A stretch of DNA of 64,000 nucleotides from Leptothermofonsia sichuanensis E412 (GCF_019891175.1 NZ_CP072600.1:6262001-6326000); one strand, 5' to 3'. Counted from the first letter of the stretch, positions 27,827 through 36,809 are shown. Numbers and translations: made by a program. The notes: generated from the sequence alone by a model not told the origin.

Positions 27827-28942
27827 TTAGGGTTGGAAGTAGTCTTTCACAATTTGCAGGATGCGATCGCTGGCTCGTCCGTCCCCAAACGGATTGACAG
27901 CATTTGCCATGGCCTGATAGGCCGTGGGATTGCTCAGTAGCTTGGTGGTTTCTGCCACAATGCGATCGGGATCTGTACCTACCAGCCTGGCGGTACCTGC
28001 CATGATGGCTTCTGGGCGCTCAGTTGTTTCTCGCAACACCAGAACAGGTTTTCCCAGACTGGGGGCTTCTTCCTGTAAGCCCCCTGAATCAGTTAACAGA
28101 AGGTAACACCGTTGAATGGCACCGACCAGATCCGTATAGTCCAGTGGTTCGGTCAAAAAGGCTCTGGGATGCTGACCCAAAATGGCAGTCAGCGGCTCAC
28201 GGACAGTTGGATTACGGTGTAGGGGTAATAGCAACGCCGTATCTGGAAACTTTTCCAGGATTTGCAAAAACCCTGTTGCAATGTCCTTGAGGGGTTGCCC
28301 CCAGTTTTCCCGGCGATGCACAGTGGAGAGAATTACCCGGTGGCTGTTCCAGTCCAATCCGGCAACAGGACAGTCTGGCTGGCGTTTTGCCACCGCTAAC
28401 AGCGCATCAATCACGGTATTTCCTGTCTGGTGAATCTTCCCTAAAACCCCCGATCGCTGCAAATGTTCAACGGCCAATGAAGTGGGGGCAAAGTGTAGCT
28501 GAGTCAGTTGGGAAATCAGCCGCCGGTTCGCTTCTTCAGGATAGGGGTTGTAAACGTCATCGGTGCGCAATCCTGCTTCAACGTGCCCAACCGGGATTTT
28601 TTGGTAAAAGGCGGCCAGGGTGGCTGCAAAGGCAGTGGTGGTGTCCCCCTGAACAATCACCATGCGGGGTTGGAGTTCCTGGAACAGGGCTTCCAGACCG
28701 CGCAAACTCCAACAGGTGATATCCGTGAGGGTCTGATTTGGCTGCATAATAGCCAGGTCGCGATCAGCTTCCAGGTCGAACAGTTGCATCACCTGGTCAA
28801 CCATCTCCCGGTGTTGCCCGGTCAGAATCACCTGGGTTGCAAAATCAGAACAGGCTCTAAACTGTTGAATCACAGGAGCCAGCTTAATTGCCTCTGGCCG
28901 GGTTCCCAGGATGATATTGATCGGGATGGGTTGATTTGGCAT
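27827..28942 (-). CDS. wecB: UDP-N-acetylglucosamine 2-epimerase (non-hydrolysing)
   Basis: About 371 residues. Interconverts UDP-GlcNAc and UDP-ManNAc for surface polysaccharide synthesis. Key motifs: ILGTRPEAIKLAPVIQ, HVEAGLRTDDVYNPYPEE, the HRRENWG segment, and LLTDSGGLQEEAPSLGKPVL with RETTERPE. ATG 28942 (MPNQPIPINII) is preferred to ATG 28954. No other sugar genes are adjacent; the nearest glycosyltransferase is at 48.6 kb. Confidence 0.95.
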   Translation of the reverse strand: MPNQPIPINIILGTRPEAIKLAPVIQQFRACSDFATQVILTGQHREMVDQVMQLFDLEADRDLAIMQPNQTLTDITCWSLRGLEALFQELQPRMVIVQGDTTTAFAATLAAFYQKIPVGHVEAGLRTDDVYNPYPEEANRRLISQLTQLHFAPTSLAVEHLQRSGVLGKIHQTGNTVIDALLAVAKRQPDCPVAGLDWNSHRVILSTVHRRENWGQPLKDIATGFLQILEKFPDTALLLPLHRNPTVREPLTAILGQHPRAFLTEPLDYTDLVGAIQRCYLLLTDSGGLQEEAPSLGKPVLVLRETTERPEAIMAGTARLVGTDPDRIVAETTKLLSNPTAYQAMANAVNPFGDGRASDRILQIVKDYFQP

Positions 28943-28997
28943 TGAAGTTATCAAAATAATCCGAAAAGGAGGAGAGGGTGGTGAAACTCCTCAGACG

Positions 28998-29209
28998 GTG
29001 CTGCTGAACAGCCGTATGAATTGGGACGACGTTTCAATTGCGTACAACGCTCAATTCATACCCAAAATCAGCAACGCCCCTCAGACAGGCTATATCCTTT
29101 GGAAGAACCCCGTCAACTTGAGTCAACTGCAGCGTTGCTGAAAAGCACTATGAATCGAAACACAGTTTCAAGCACATAGCACCTTTTTCATATCCAGAAT
29201 CAGCAACTC
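28998..29209 (+). repeat. Two tandem copies (A and B) of the GGTGCTG...CAGCAAC palindromic element
   Basis: Copy A at about 28998-29080 runs GTGCTGCTGAACAGCC ... ATCAGCAACGCCCC with TATGAATTG and CAATTCATA as internal arms. Copy B at about 29131-29209 runs AGCGTTGCTGAAAAGCAC ... ATCAGCAACTCC and is more diverged. The ends are inverted (GTTGCTGA versus TCAGCAAC). They fill most of the 336-base gap upstream of wecB. Confidence 0.75.
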
Positions 29210-29224
29210 CGAGCAAACTTCCTG

Positions 29225-29254
29225 AAAAAAGAAAAAACCCGGCTTTTGCCGGGT
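29225..29254 (-). terminator. Rho-independent terminator of the 29279-29653 gene
   Basis: The hairpin ACCCGGC-TTTT-GCCGGGT at 29237-29254, read on the minus strand, is followed by a T-rich run (complement of AAAAAAGAAAAA at 29225-29236). It lies 25 bases after the stop of the minus-strand gene. Confidence 0.88.
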
Positions 29255-29278
29255 GAATGAAGGGGGGTGAACAGGTCT

Positions 29279-29653
29279 TTAATGCTTTATCTCACAGGTT
29301 AGTGGGCAGGCCGCATAGACCGACGTATTACTGGGGTCTTCCTCTCCGTGTAGCCAGCGCAGCCAGCTCACTTCCTGGGGATGGACGCCCTTCAGTGTGA
29401 GAGCCGCCGCCCCTACAATCACCGCCAAAAGGTTAATGCTCAGAATACTTGCCGCAACAACCAAAACGGCACTAACAGGCAAAACCGATTGTAAAACAAC
29501 CGCCAATAGCGCACCAATCGTAACCATCAAAATCACTAAGGGGAAACCGATCACTAGCAAACAAACGGTCAGTGTAAATGCCCAAATCAGAAAACTCCGG
29601 AGCATTAATAGGTAATAGAACTTTCTAAAGCTCTGGCTCTGAGATAATGCCAT
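29279..29653 (-). CDS. Small membrane protein, unknown function
   Basis: 124 residues. A short N-terminal polar segment is followed by about three hydrophobic helices (FLIWAFTLTVCLLVIGFPLV, IGALLAVVLQSVLPVSAVLV, ILSINLLAVIVGAAALTL) and a soluble C-terminus with two cysteines (AACPLTC). No family recognised. It has its own terminator, which supports its being a real transcribed gene; GGAGGCAGAGGC precedes the ATG. Confidence 0.7.
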   Translation of the reverse strand: MALSQSQSFRKFYYLLMLRSFLIWAFTLTVCLLVIGFPLVILMVTIGALLAVVLQSVLPVSAVLVVAASILSINLLAVIVGAAALTLKGVHPQEVSWLRWLHGEEDPSNTSVYAACPLTCEIKH

Positions 29654-30373
29654 GCCTCTGCCTCCTGGGGGGACTAGTCACTAATGGATTTAAACGGAAT
29701 GCTCTCTAGCGATCCCCAATTTGGGATCGGGGTTGGTTCCATTAAGTATAGGGAAAGTACTTAGATAAGATGAGGCTTTGTTGAATAAATTTACAGTCAA
29801 TGTGAATTGTTTACTTGATTTTGGGTAGGAAGCTGGATTTCCTGTCCAATCAGACGGCTTTAGCGAGTGTAGAGATGGCAGGTCAAAGCCCTTACAGAAG
29901 GGGAATACAATCGTTTGACTCGATCAAAAGTTCTGGCCTGGAATTTCTCCACAATTAGATACAAAACCATTGTGGCAGAATACTTAATCTTTCTTAGGAA
30001 TGCCTGTCCATTCTCTCAGAATTAAATGCTTATTTCTATTGGGTTTGGCGATTGATTTTGATCAGAAAGCTAAGAATTTATATCAAACTATAAAGCGGCA
30101 GGTCCTAAATCCCTTTTAATGTCTGATGCGAATCTGTGCCATCCAGCAGCATGGATGTTTTCATTGCTACGGGTTCAAGGGTTATCCCACAAACTTTCCG
30201 GGTTTAGTTCTGCAATCTATACTGTTCAGGCCTTTTGGGGAAATTTTTAACGGAACCTGAAGTGCAGGATTTTGATGATTTTGATTGAGGACTTTTACGT
30301 TTGATCTGTATTGATTGCAATCCGTAAGTCTGGAGAAGCCGGCAGGTGGATAGAACTGCTCTATGTTAAGTTT
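29654..30373. other. 720-base intergenic region
   Basis: AT-rich, without a credible gene on either strand and without recognised repeat copies. Short palindromic GATCCCCAATTTGGGATC lies near 29711-29728. A small RNA cannot be excluded from sequence alone. Confidence 0.35.
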
Positions 30374-31030
30374 CTATGCCAGGTTTTTAGTCATGCGGTG
30401 AATTCCCCCTGCACGAGTAATTTGTTCAAACCTGGGAGTTGTTTTACTGCAAGTTACGCGGTACCCCACACGCTCAAATAGAGCCTTGGCCAGGGTATTG
30501 GTATAGGTGACATCCAGGCAGAGTCCGGAGCAGTCATAGGTGCGGGACTGATTCTCGGCTTGATTAAGCAGACACCTGCCCAGTCCCTGGTTACGAAACT
30601 CCGGAGAAATGCTGAGTCCCAAAATATAATATTCCTGGGGAGCAACATCCTGCTTAATCCGGGTCAGGTCTGCCAGATTCACCAGGATCCTGGGCAACTT
30701 GCGCAACGGCAGGATGCCTGCCATCACCTGCTGTACTTTTTCATCTGCCTGACGTTTAATAAAACCAGGATAACTTACCATCAGTCCGGCGGGTTGCTCC
30801 TGTACCTCCACAACCTGGGTATGCTCGTAGCTGAAGGCGTGCTGGGGGCGGATAAACGCCTGCTGAAGGATAAGGGCTGTCTGGTCGGGGGCGGAAGCAA
30901 ACACATAACTGAATAAGGCTGGACCGGTTGCCAGCAGGAGGGGCACTGCCCAATCGACATCAGCCGCGATCGCCGGTCGCAGGGTAACGTTTTGAATCAA
31001 AGGCACATGGGCGGCTGAGTGAAAACTCAT
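30374..31030 (-). CDS. GNAT family N-acetyltransferase
   Basis: 218 residues. The acetyl-CoA-binding region is YYILGLSISPEFRNQGLGRC followed by LLNQAENQSRTYDC, with a typical GNAT end (LAKALFERVGYRV). The N-terminus TLRPAIAADVDWAVPLLLATGP is also typical of the fold. The substrate is unknown. Single gene on the minus strand, divergent from the YgjP-like gene. Confidence 0.85.
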   Translation of the reverse strand: MSFHSAAHVPLIQNVTLRPAIAADVDWAVPLLLATGPALFSYVFASAPDQTALILQQAFIRPQHAFSYEHTQVVEVQEQPAGLMVSYPGFIKRQADEKVQQVMAGILPLRKLPRILVNLADLTRIKQDVAPQEYYILGLSISPEFRNQGLGRCLLNQAENQSRTYDCSGLCLDVTYTNTLAKALFERVGYRVTCSKTTPRFEQITRAGGIHRMTKNLA

Positions 31031-31326
31031 GGTGAGCAGTCATGCTTTTGGTAAATTTCCGTTAATCAGTCTAGTGGCTCTTGTCCAGTTATAGCTGTTC
31101 CCAAAAGATAACTTTTCGAAGTTGGCAGTTTGACGGTAAAAAATTGGGTCAGATCAGCCTAAAATCAAACTCGATGCTAGAGGTCTGTGCATTAATAGGG
31201 GAATGGAGGACTTGCGTCATAGATTTTGACGGTCCGGGCAGGGGAAAACCGACAATTCTCCATAACCAGATTTCCTCGGACCAGCGTAAGCCCTCGGAAT
31301 GTCAAAGCAAGTTGAACGATCCGGTA

Positions 31327-32037
31327 ATGCTACCCAGATACACAGTTCGAGAAAGCCGTAAGGCAAAACATGTTTCCCTCAAAATTTCGGTTTCAGGCAA
31401 CTTAGAAGTTATTGTTCCCCATGGCTTTGACCAGAAACACATTCCAGCCATTGTGAAACGTAAACAGCGCTGGATTGAACGGGTTACCCGGCGAATGGAA
31501 GACCGGCAGGCACTGGTAGGGCTGGAAACTACCAGTGCTCTGCCAGTGCAAGTTGCTTTAAGGGCGATCGCCGAGACCTGGCAGGTTGAATATCACCCCA
31601 CCCCAATTCCTGGCATTAGAATTGTTGAACAGCCCCACTGCAAACTGGTTCTATCAGGCAACACTGGCGATCAGGAAATCTGTAAAGTGGCGCTGCAACG
31701 ATGGGTCAGCCGCAAAGCCCAGTTCCACCTGTTCCCCTGGCTCCATGCTGTCAGTCAAGAACTGGATCTTCCCTTTGGGCGGGCGCTGATCCGAAAACAA
31801 AAAACTCGTTGGGGAAGCTGCTCTTCTGCCAAAACCATTAGCCTGAACTGCAAACTTTTATTTCTTCCCAGTCCACTGGTGCGGTATGTGTTTATCCATG
31901 AACTATGCCACACCGTTCATCTGAATCACTCACCGCGATTTTGGGCACTGGTCGGCAGCTACGAATCTGACTATCAGCAATTAGATAGCAGTTTGAGGGA
32001 TGCCCGCGCCTATGTGCCACTCTGGATGGAAGAGTGA
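31327..32037 (+). CDS. YgjP-like zinc metallopeptidase-fold protein (PF01863 type)
   Basis: 236 residues from ATG 31327 (MLPRYTVRESRKAKHVSLKI), where family similarity begins. The zinc motif is HELCH followed by a third ligand in HLNHSPRFWALV, and RKQKTRWGSCSSAKTISLN is the diagnostic segment before it. YgjP-like proteins have a WLM/SprT-like fold and are described as metal-dependent hydrolases. Its stop is 8 bases before the next gene, implying one operon. The frame is open to 31081 upstream, but without homologous sequence. Confidence 0.9.
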   Translation: MLPRYTVRESRKAKHVSLKISVSGNLEVIVPHGFDQKHIPAIVKRKQRWIERVTRRMEDRQALVGLETTSALPVQVALRAIAETWQVEYHPTPIPGIRIVEQPHCKLVLSGNTGDQEICKVALQRWVSRKAQFHLFPWLHAVSQELDLPFGRALIRKQKTRWGSCSSAKTISLNCKLLFLPSPLVRYVFIHELCHTVHLNHSPRFWALVGSYESDYQQLDSSLRDARAYVPLWMEE

Positions 32038-32044
32038 GGAAACC

Positions 32045-32620
32045 ATGCTTGCTCCCTGGCGATCGCCCCTTGCCCGTGCCCTGCACCGTAATCGTTCCCT
32101 GCCCCATAGCCGCTATCTGCAACTGGCAACCGTGCGTCAAGGAGGGTATCCAGCCAATCGCACGGTAGTTTTTCGTGGCTTTTTAGAGGGAACCAATCAG
32201 TTGAAGTTTGTCACCGATGCCCGCAGCGAAAAAGCAGCCCAAATAAAATATCTGGCCTGGGGAGAAGCCTGCTGGTATTTCACTCAAACCCGCGAACAGT
32301 TTCGTTTGATGGGCAAACTCACCCTGGTAAATGCAGACTTTGCCGACCTTTCCCTGCAAAAGGTGCGTCAGATTGCCTGGCAAGAACTTTCTGATGCCGC
32401 CCGTACCCAGTTTGCCTGGGACGCTCCTGGACAACCCAGAGCCAGCGATTCAGTATTTGACTTATCCCCCCCGGATGCAACGACTCCCCTGGTGCACTTT
32501 TGCCTTTTGCTCCTGGAACCAGAGCAGGTTGACCACCTGGAGTTAAGGGGTAATCCCCAGAACCGCTGGCTTTACAAGTATGCAGGAGGGAATTGGACTG
32601 TTGGGGAGGTGAATCCTTGA
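32045..32620 (+). CDS. PPOX-type FMN-dependent flavoprotein (Alr4036/Npun_F5749-like)
   Basis: 191 residues from ATG 32045, preceded by GTGAGGAAACC. Split-barrel flavin-binding pattern: PHSRYLQLATVRQGGYPANRTVVFRG, KFVTDARSEKAAQI (phosphate-binding part) and EACWYFTQTREQFRLMG, as in the pyridoxamine-phosphate-oxidase-related family of cyanobacteria. The C-terminal NPQNRWLYKYAGGNW is typical. It is not necessarily a PNPOx itself. Co-transcribed with the YgjP-like gene. Confidence 0.9.
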   Translation: MLAPWRSPLARALHRNRSLPHSRYLQLATVRQGGYPANRTVVFRGFLEGTNQLKFVTDARSEKAAQIKYLAWGEACWYFTQTREQFRLMGKLTLVNADFADLSLQKVRQIAWQELSDAARTQFAWDAPGQPRASDSVFDLSPPDATTPLVHFCLLLLEPEQVDHLELRGNPQNRWLYKYAGGNWTVGEVNP

Positions 32621-32748
32621 AGGTCGGGGATGGGGACCTGGTGTGGGTTACGGGGTAGGGGGTGGGGCAAGAAGAAGGGGAGGAGTTGAGCGTTGGAGAG
32701 ATCGAACCAGATGCATTAGATGCAAATAACCTGAATCCTGACCAGCAG

Positions 32749-33522
32749 TTAAGGACGACTGGATAGGGTTCGGAGGAAGGTTTGGGCTTCCGGGTGGGCA
32801 CTGTTCAAAAAGGCTTCTGGAGGCCCTAAAAATACCAGTTCTCCTTCGCACATTAAGCCGATGTGGGATGCCAGTATCAATGCTTCCTGAATATCGTGCG
32901 TTACGAAAACAACTGTCTTACCTAACTCCTGCTGCAATCGCTTAAATTCCTGTTGCAGGTCCAGACGGGTAATGGGATCCAGGGCACCGAAGGGTTCATC
33001 CATCAACAAAATGGGGGGATCGGCTGCCAGGGCGCGGGCAACCCCAACCCGCTGCCGTTGACCACCGGACAGTTGGTGAGGATAGCGATGGGCAAATTGG
33101 GCTGGCTCTAACCCAACTAAATGCAGCAATTCATGGACCCTGGACTTGATTTGCCGTGGTTTCCATCCTTTCAGAACTGGTACCAGACCGACATTTCGTT
33201 CAATCGTAAAGTGGGGAAACAAACCCACTTCCTGAATGACATAACCAATCTGCCGCCTGAGTTGAATCGGATCCCAATCGGTCGTTGCCTTACCCTGAAC
33301 TTCTACACGGCCACTGGTTGGCAGGTTCAGGTGATTGATCAGCTTCATGGTGGTGGTTTTACCAGAGCCACTGCGACCCAGAAGCACTAAAAAATCTCCA
33401 CTGGCAATCGTAAAGCTTAGCCCGGACAGCAGACTACGCCCATTGACTGAAAATCCCACCCCCTTAAACTGGACGGCGATCGCCCCGTTGATAACCGGCA
33501 TATTTCTGCCTGCCAGATTCAT
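32749..33522 (-). CDS. ABC transporter ATPase (OpuCA/ProV-like)
   Basis: 257 residues. Walker A LGRSGSGKTTTMKLINHLNL, signature LSGGQRQRVGVARAL, Walker B PILLMDEPFGALDPITR and the switch histidine VFVTHDIQEA are all intact. The kind NHLNLPTSGRV and IGYVIQEVGLFPHFTIERNV place it with glycine-betaine/proline/choline transporter ATPases that lack the long CBS domain. The partner permease and binding protein are not adjacent, so it is an orphan here. ATG 33501 (MPVINGAIAV) is an alternative start. Confidence 0.9.
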   Translation of the reverse strand: MNLAGRNMPVINGAIAVQFKGVGFSVNGRSLLSGLSFTIASGDFLVLLGRSGSGKTTTMKLINHLNLPTSGRVEVQGKATTDWDPIQLRRQIGYVIQEVGLFPHFTIERNVGLVPVLKGWKPRQIKSRVHELLHLVGLEPAQFAHRYPHQLSGGQRQRVGVARALAADPPILLMDEPFGALDPITRLDLQQEFKRLQQELGKTVVFVTHDIQEALILASHIGLMCEGELVFLGPPEAFLNSAHPEAQTFLRTLSSRP

Positions 33523-33668
33523 GAACCGTTGAGGAATTCCCCAATGCCAAACTTAAATGCTTCCAACTTATCACTGAAATAGCCTGCGACCATACAATTG
33601 CATGGTTGGGGTTCTACCTCCAAGCAAGTTCCTGACCGCTCTTTTTTCTACTTCCCCTTCTTATTTCC

Positions 33669-34046
33669 ATGTCCAAGCACATTCTGATCATTGATAATGA
33701 ACCCCACATTCAGGAAGTCACTCAAATTTGCCTGGAAACCGTAGCCAACTGGCAGGTGATTACAGCCAGTTCGGGTCAGGAAGGTTTACTGAAAGCCGAA
33801 GCAGACCATCCAGATGCCATCCTGTTAGACGTTATGATGCCGGATATGGATGGACCAACCACTTTCCAGAAACTCCAACAAAATCCTGCGACCCGAGATA
33901 TCCCGGTCCTGTTTCTAACGGCCAAAGTCCAGGCCTCTGACCGTCACCGCTATGCAGAAATGGGGGTGCAGGGTGTGATTGCTAAACCCTTTGACCCCAT
34001 GACACTGGCCAATCAAATTGCGCTGGCACTGGGGTGGAGTCTGTAA
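33669..34046 (+). CDS. Single-domain response regulator (CheY-like)
   Basis: 125 residues, one receiver domain and no output domain. Phosphoacceptor Asp54 in ILLDVMMPDMDGP, acidic pocket at Asp9/Glu11, conserved Thr in VLFLTAK and Lys in VIAKPFDP. It would act by protein contacts or as a phosphorelay intermediate. No kinase is adjacent; the orphan kinase at 40.5-42.1 kb is one candidate among many. Confidence 0.93.
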   Translation: MSKHILIIDNEPHIQEVTQICLETVANWQVITASSGQEGLLKAEADHPDAILLDVMMPDMDGPTTFQKLQQNPATRDIPVLFLTAKVQASDRHRYAEMGVQGVIAKPFDPMTLANQIALALGWSL

Positions 34047-34061
34047 TCGCCCTGGTTTGAT

Positions 34062-34139
34062 GGTGCTGAATAGCCCTATGAATTGAAAGCCTTCAATTCA
34101 TATAACGCTCAATCCATACCCAAAGTCAGCAACGCCCCG
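34062..34139 (+). repeat. GGTGCTG...CAGCAAC palindromic element, copy C
   Basis: Starts GGTGCTGAATAGCCCTATGA, has AATTGAAAGCCTTCAATT as an internal near-perfect palindrome, and ends AAAGTCAGCAACGCCCC. It fills the gap between convergent genes (34046 and 34147), a position consistent with a terminator. Confidence 0.8.
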
Positions 34140-34146
34140 TTCTGAT

Positions 34147-34695
34147 TTAATCTTTGCCAAGACGGAGTTGGGCCAGACGCTTTTGAGCGACTGGGTCAAG
34201 TGCATGGGCCAGAGAGCGACTGGGGAACTTACGTCCAGGTTTCTGGCGGCGCTGTACCCGACGATTAATGGCTGCCACGTCAGCCGCTAATTTCTCTGCT
34301 GACATCCATTCAGCTCCATAGCCCACGACGGTTAATTGCTGTGCCCGGTCAGAGGTTGCCACAATCAGTCGCTGGTTGAACTTACGAATGTCGTGGCGGA
34401 AGGCAGCGCAGGCTTTTTCTATGTAGGTGTCTGCGGTTTGCCCAAAGTCGGTGTAGCAAATGCAGAGGTTGGGGGTAATGACTTCTCGATTGCCAGCGGT
34501 GTCCCGGTACTGGGAATCAAATACCAGTTGGGTGTCGTATCCCTGGAAGGCACTGTAATTGATCAAAATTTCGGCTAGCTGGCGGCGAGACTCTTGCAAT
34601 CCGTCGCGATCGCGCACCTCTCTCAAGTCAGTCCATGCCCCAACGACGTTGTAGCCGTCTACCAGTAAAACTGCCTGGGGTGAGGGGCGTGGCAT
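34147..34695 (-). CDS. NYN-domain ribonuclease (YacP/Rae1-like)
   Basis: 182 residues. The NYN fold is recognisable: AVLLVDGYNVVGAWTDL at the N-terminus with catalytic aspartate, then YDTQLVFDSQY, TPNLCICYTDFGQTADTYIEKAC and RLIVATSDRAQQLTVVGYG, the usual acidic-residue motifs. Rae1 of Bacillus cleaves mRNA on the ribosome, and the cyanobacterial homologue may do the same. Basic C-terminus (RRVQRRQKPGRKFPSR). Stands alone. Confidence 0.9.
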   Translation of the reverse strand: MPRPSPQAVLLVDGYNVVGAWTDLREVRDRDGLQESRRQLAEILINYSAFQGYDTQLVFDSQYRDTAGNREVITPNLCICYTDFGQTADTYIEKACAAFRHDIRKFNQRLIVATSDRAQQLTVVGYGAEWMSAEKLAADVAAINRRVQRRQKPGRKFPSRSLAHALDPVAQKRLAQLRLGKD

Positions 34696-34862
34696 AGCTC
34701 CAGGAAAAATCCTTTGAAAGACTTCAAGTATCGTTCATGGGTTGACGGTCCTGATTCCAGGGGTAAATGGGTTGAAACAAAACACCAGCTTATCTAGCCG
34801 GTTTGCAATGGCTGTTTATCTCCCCAGATACTCCCATCATCACACATTTCGTTAAGAAAATG

Positions 34863-35555
34863 TTACGAGGTTGAAATTTGCATCAACCGTTGCTTCAACC
34901 GTTGCGGGTCACCTTGGTCAACCACGTTGCCCTGTTCCAGTAAAAAAGCCCCATCACAATAGTCCAGTTCTCCCAGGCGATGGGTAACCCAGAGCGCCGT
35001 TAAGCCCCGCTGTTTCACCAGGCATCGCACCTGGTCCACCAGATCCAGTTGACTGTCCGGGTCCAGCAGGGCCGTGGGTTCATCCAGTAGTAAAACCTTA
35101 CAGTGACGGGCGATCGCCCCCGCGATGGCGACCCGTTGCTTTTGCCCACCACTCAAAGCATAGATGGGTCGCCGTTGCAGGGGCAGCAAATTCACCGCAT
35201 CCAGCGCTTCCTCCACGCGCTGGCGCACCTGATGCAGAGGCAAATGTTCATCCACCAGTCCAAATGCAACGTCTGCCCCCACCGTGGGCATGACTAACTG
35301 GTGATCGGGGTTTTGAAAGACAAAACCAACGGGCGGCAGGATGGCGATCGAGCCAGACTGGGGCTGAAGTAGCCCTGCCAGCAGCTTCAGCAGAGTGGAT
35401 TTACCACTCCCGTTGGTACCCAGCAACATCCAGAACTCCCCTTCTGGAACATCCAGGGAGCAGGATGACAGCACGGGGTTGCCGCCATGCCAGCGAAAGC
35501 AAAGATCCTGGACATGAATGGCAGAGCGACTGGCTGTAGAAGGCAAAGAAGTCAT
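34863..35555 (-). CDS. ABC transporter ATPase (CbiO/ECF-like)
   Basis: 230 residues. Walker A LGTNGSGKSTLLKLLAGLLQ, Q-loop VGFVFQNPDHQLVMPTVGADV, signature ALSGGQKQRVAIAGAIA and Walker B LLLDEPTALLDPDS are intact. FQNPDHQLVMPTV is typical of energy-coupling-factor ATPases for cobalt, nickel or vitamins. No ECF transmembrane partner is adjacent. Its ATG overlaps the stop of the UPF0367 gene (ATGA), so the two are translationally coupled. Confidence 0.9.
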   Translation of the reverse strand: MTSLPSTASRSAIHVQDLCFRWHGGNPVLSSCSLDVPEGEFWMLLGTNGSGKSTLLKLLAGLLQPQSGSIAILPPVGFVFQNPDHQLVMPTVGADVAFGLVDEHLPLHQVRQRVEEALDAVNLLPLQRRPIYALSGGQKQRVAIAGAIARHCKVLLLDEPTALLDPDSQLDLVDQVRCLVKQRGLTALWVTHRLGELDYCDGAFLLEQGNVVDQGDPQRLKQRLMQISTS

Positions 35556-35821
35556 TCTACCAGTGCAGCAAAACCAGGTGGTCTACCTGAGGAAGTGGCT
35601 GAGGTTGATTTCTCAGATACCTGAACCGCCGAGATTTCACTGCTGAGTACACTCACTCGTTTGCCCTGCTGATGCTCACAGGTCAGCTCCAGCACTTTCC
35701 CGCTGCCGGATGCAATCGCTTCAACGACTTGCTGATAGACCCTTTCTGCATCCTCAATGGTCTTGCGCTGCACAGACAGGGTAACAGGTGTACTTTTTAA
35801 CGTAATGTCAATAATGAACAT
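35552..35821 (-). CDS. UPF0367 family small protein
   Basis: 89 residues: MFIIDITLKSTPVTLSVQRK at the start, KVLELTCEHQQGKRVSVLSS and EISAVQVSEKS follow, which matches UPF0367 members of cyanobacteria in length and pattern. Function unknown. It overlaps the CbiO-like ATPase gene by four bases, so a functional pairing is plausible and worth a comparative check. Confidence 0.85.
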   Translation of the reverse strand: MFIIDITLKSTPVTLSVQRKTIEDAERVYQQVVEAIASGSGKVLELTCEHQQGKRVSVLSSEISAVQVSEKSTSATSSGRPPGFAALVE

Positions 35822-35851
35822 GGGTGAAGTAAGTCACGAAAACAGATAAGT

Positions 35852-36018
35852 GGAAATCTTTCCCGTTCTTCCTGGCTCAGGGGTTGCCAGCGGTCTAATG
35901 CTACCCATGCCACATCGGGTGCGCGATCGCCCTCACCTGGCAAACCGAATCTTGTCTGGGAGCTAAACACCATCCCCAGCCCAGTTGTTCATTCCAGATC
36001 TCCACCTTAGTCAGTATA
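35852..36018 (-). pseudogene. Degenerate Uma2-family remnant
   Basis: About 165 bases that align along their length with the inside of the intact Uma2 gene next door (its bases ~36337-36505), for example GGAAATC..TTCCCG, CGAGCGATCGCC-like GTGCGCGATCGCCCTCACC, and GGAGCTAAACACCATCCCCA. Reading frame and both ends are lost. It is a decayed partial duplicate. Confidence 0.75.
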
Positions 36019-36098
36019 CCGATTTTAGTTGTCAGTCTTAGACCTCGGAGGTTTTCGGAAACCTGTCAGGTCTGGGGGAGCTTTCACTCCGCTGTTCC

Positions 36099-36662
36099 CT
36101 ATCGAACCTCCAACCGAAAACCAGGCAAGACCGCTTCTCCAGACAGGGTAACGGGCATGGCGACCGCCTCCACAGCCTGCCCAACCCGGTAAATCTCTAC
36201 CTGCCGATCCTGCCGATTGATCAGCCATCCCAGGCGCAACCCACAGGCAACATACTCCTGCATTTTCTCCTGCAACGGAGCCAGCCGATCGCTGCGAGAG
36301 CGCAACTCAATCACAAAATCAGGACAAATCGGCGGAAATCCTTCCCGCTCCTCCTGGCTCAAATTCTGCCAGCGGTTTAACTGAACCCACGCTACATCCG
36401 GCGAGCGATCGCCCCCACCCGGTAAACTGAACACGGTCTGCGAGCTAAACACCACCCCCAGCCCGGTTTGCTCGTTCCAGATTCCAACTTTTGTAATCAA
36501 ATTGGCTTCCTGATTTCCACCCTCGCCCCCAATCGGGGTCATGATAATCAGTCCTCCATTCGGCGATCGCTCCATCGGCACATCCGGGTTCGCCAGACAC
36601 AACTGGTAAAATTGTTCCCGCGTCAAAGTCGTAATCGGCTCTAAATTTAATCTGGCTAGCAT
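36099..36662 (-). CDS. Uma2 family endonuclease-fold protein (DUF820)
   Basis: 187 residues. PD-(D/E)xK-type pattern: MERSPNGGLIIMTPIGGEGG, then RSPDVAWVQLNRW, PPICPDFVIELRSRSDRLAPL with the Glu of the active site, and YVACGLRLGWLINRQDRQVEIYR. Such genes are multicopy in cyanobacteria and of uncertain function. A decayed second copy follows directly downstream (35852-36018), consistent with duplication in this family. Confidence 0.92.
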   Translation of the reverse strand: MLARLNLEPITTLTREQFYQLCLANPDVPMERSPNGGLIIMTPIGGEGGNQEANLITKVGIWNEQTGLGVVFSSQTVFSLPGGGDRSPDVAWVQLNRWQNLSQEEREGFPPICPDFVIELRSRSDRLAPLQEKMQEYVACGLRLGWLINRQDRQVEIYRVGQAVEAVAMPVTLSGEAVLPGFRLEVR

Positions 36663-36809
36663 CCTGTAACCCTACTCACAGCCGTTTTCCCTGGCATAAG
36701 CCACCCATTCCCTCACTACTCAGGTCCACGCTTTTGAAAATGAATGGCACTGAATAAAGCCAGATGTGATTACTCAGATCTCTAACTTCTTCGAGAAGTT
36801 GGAGATCTT

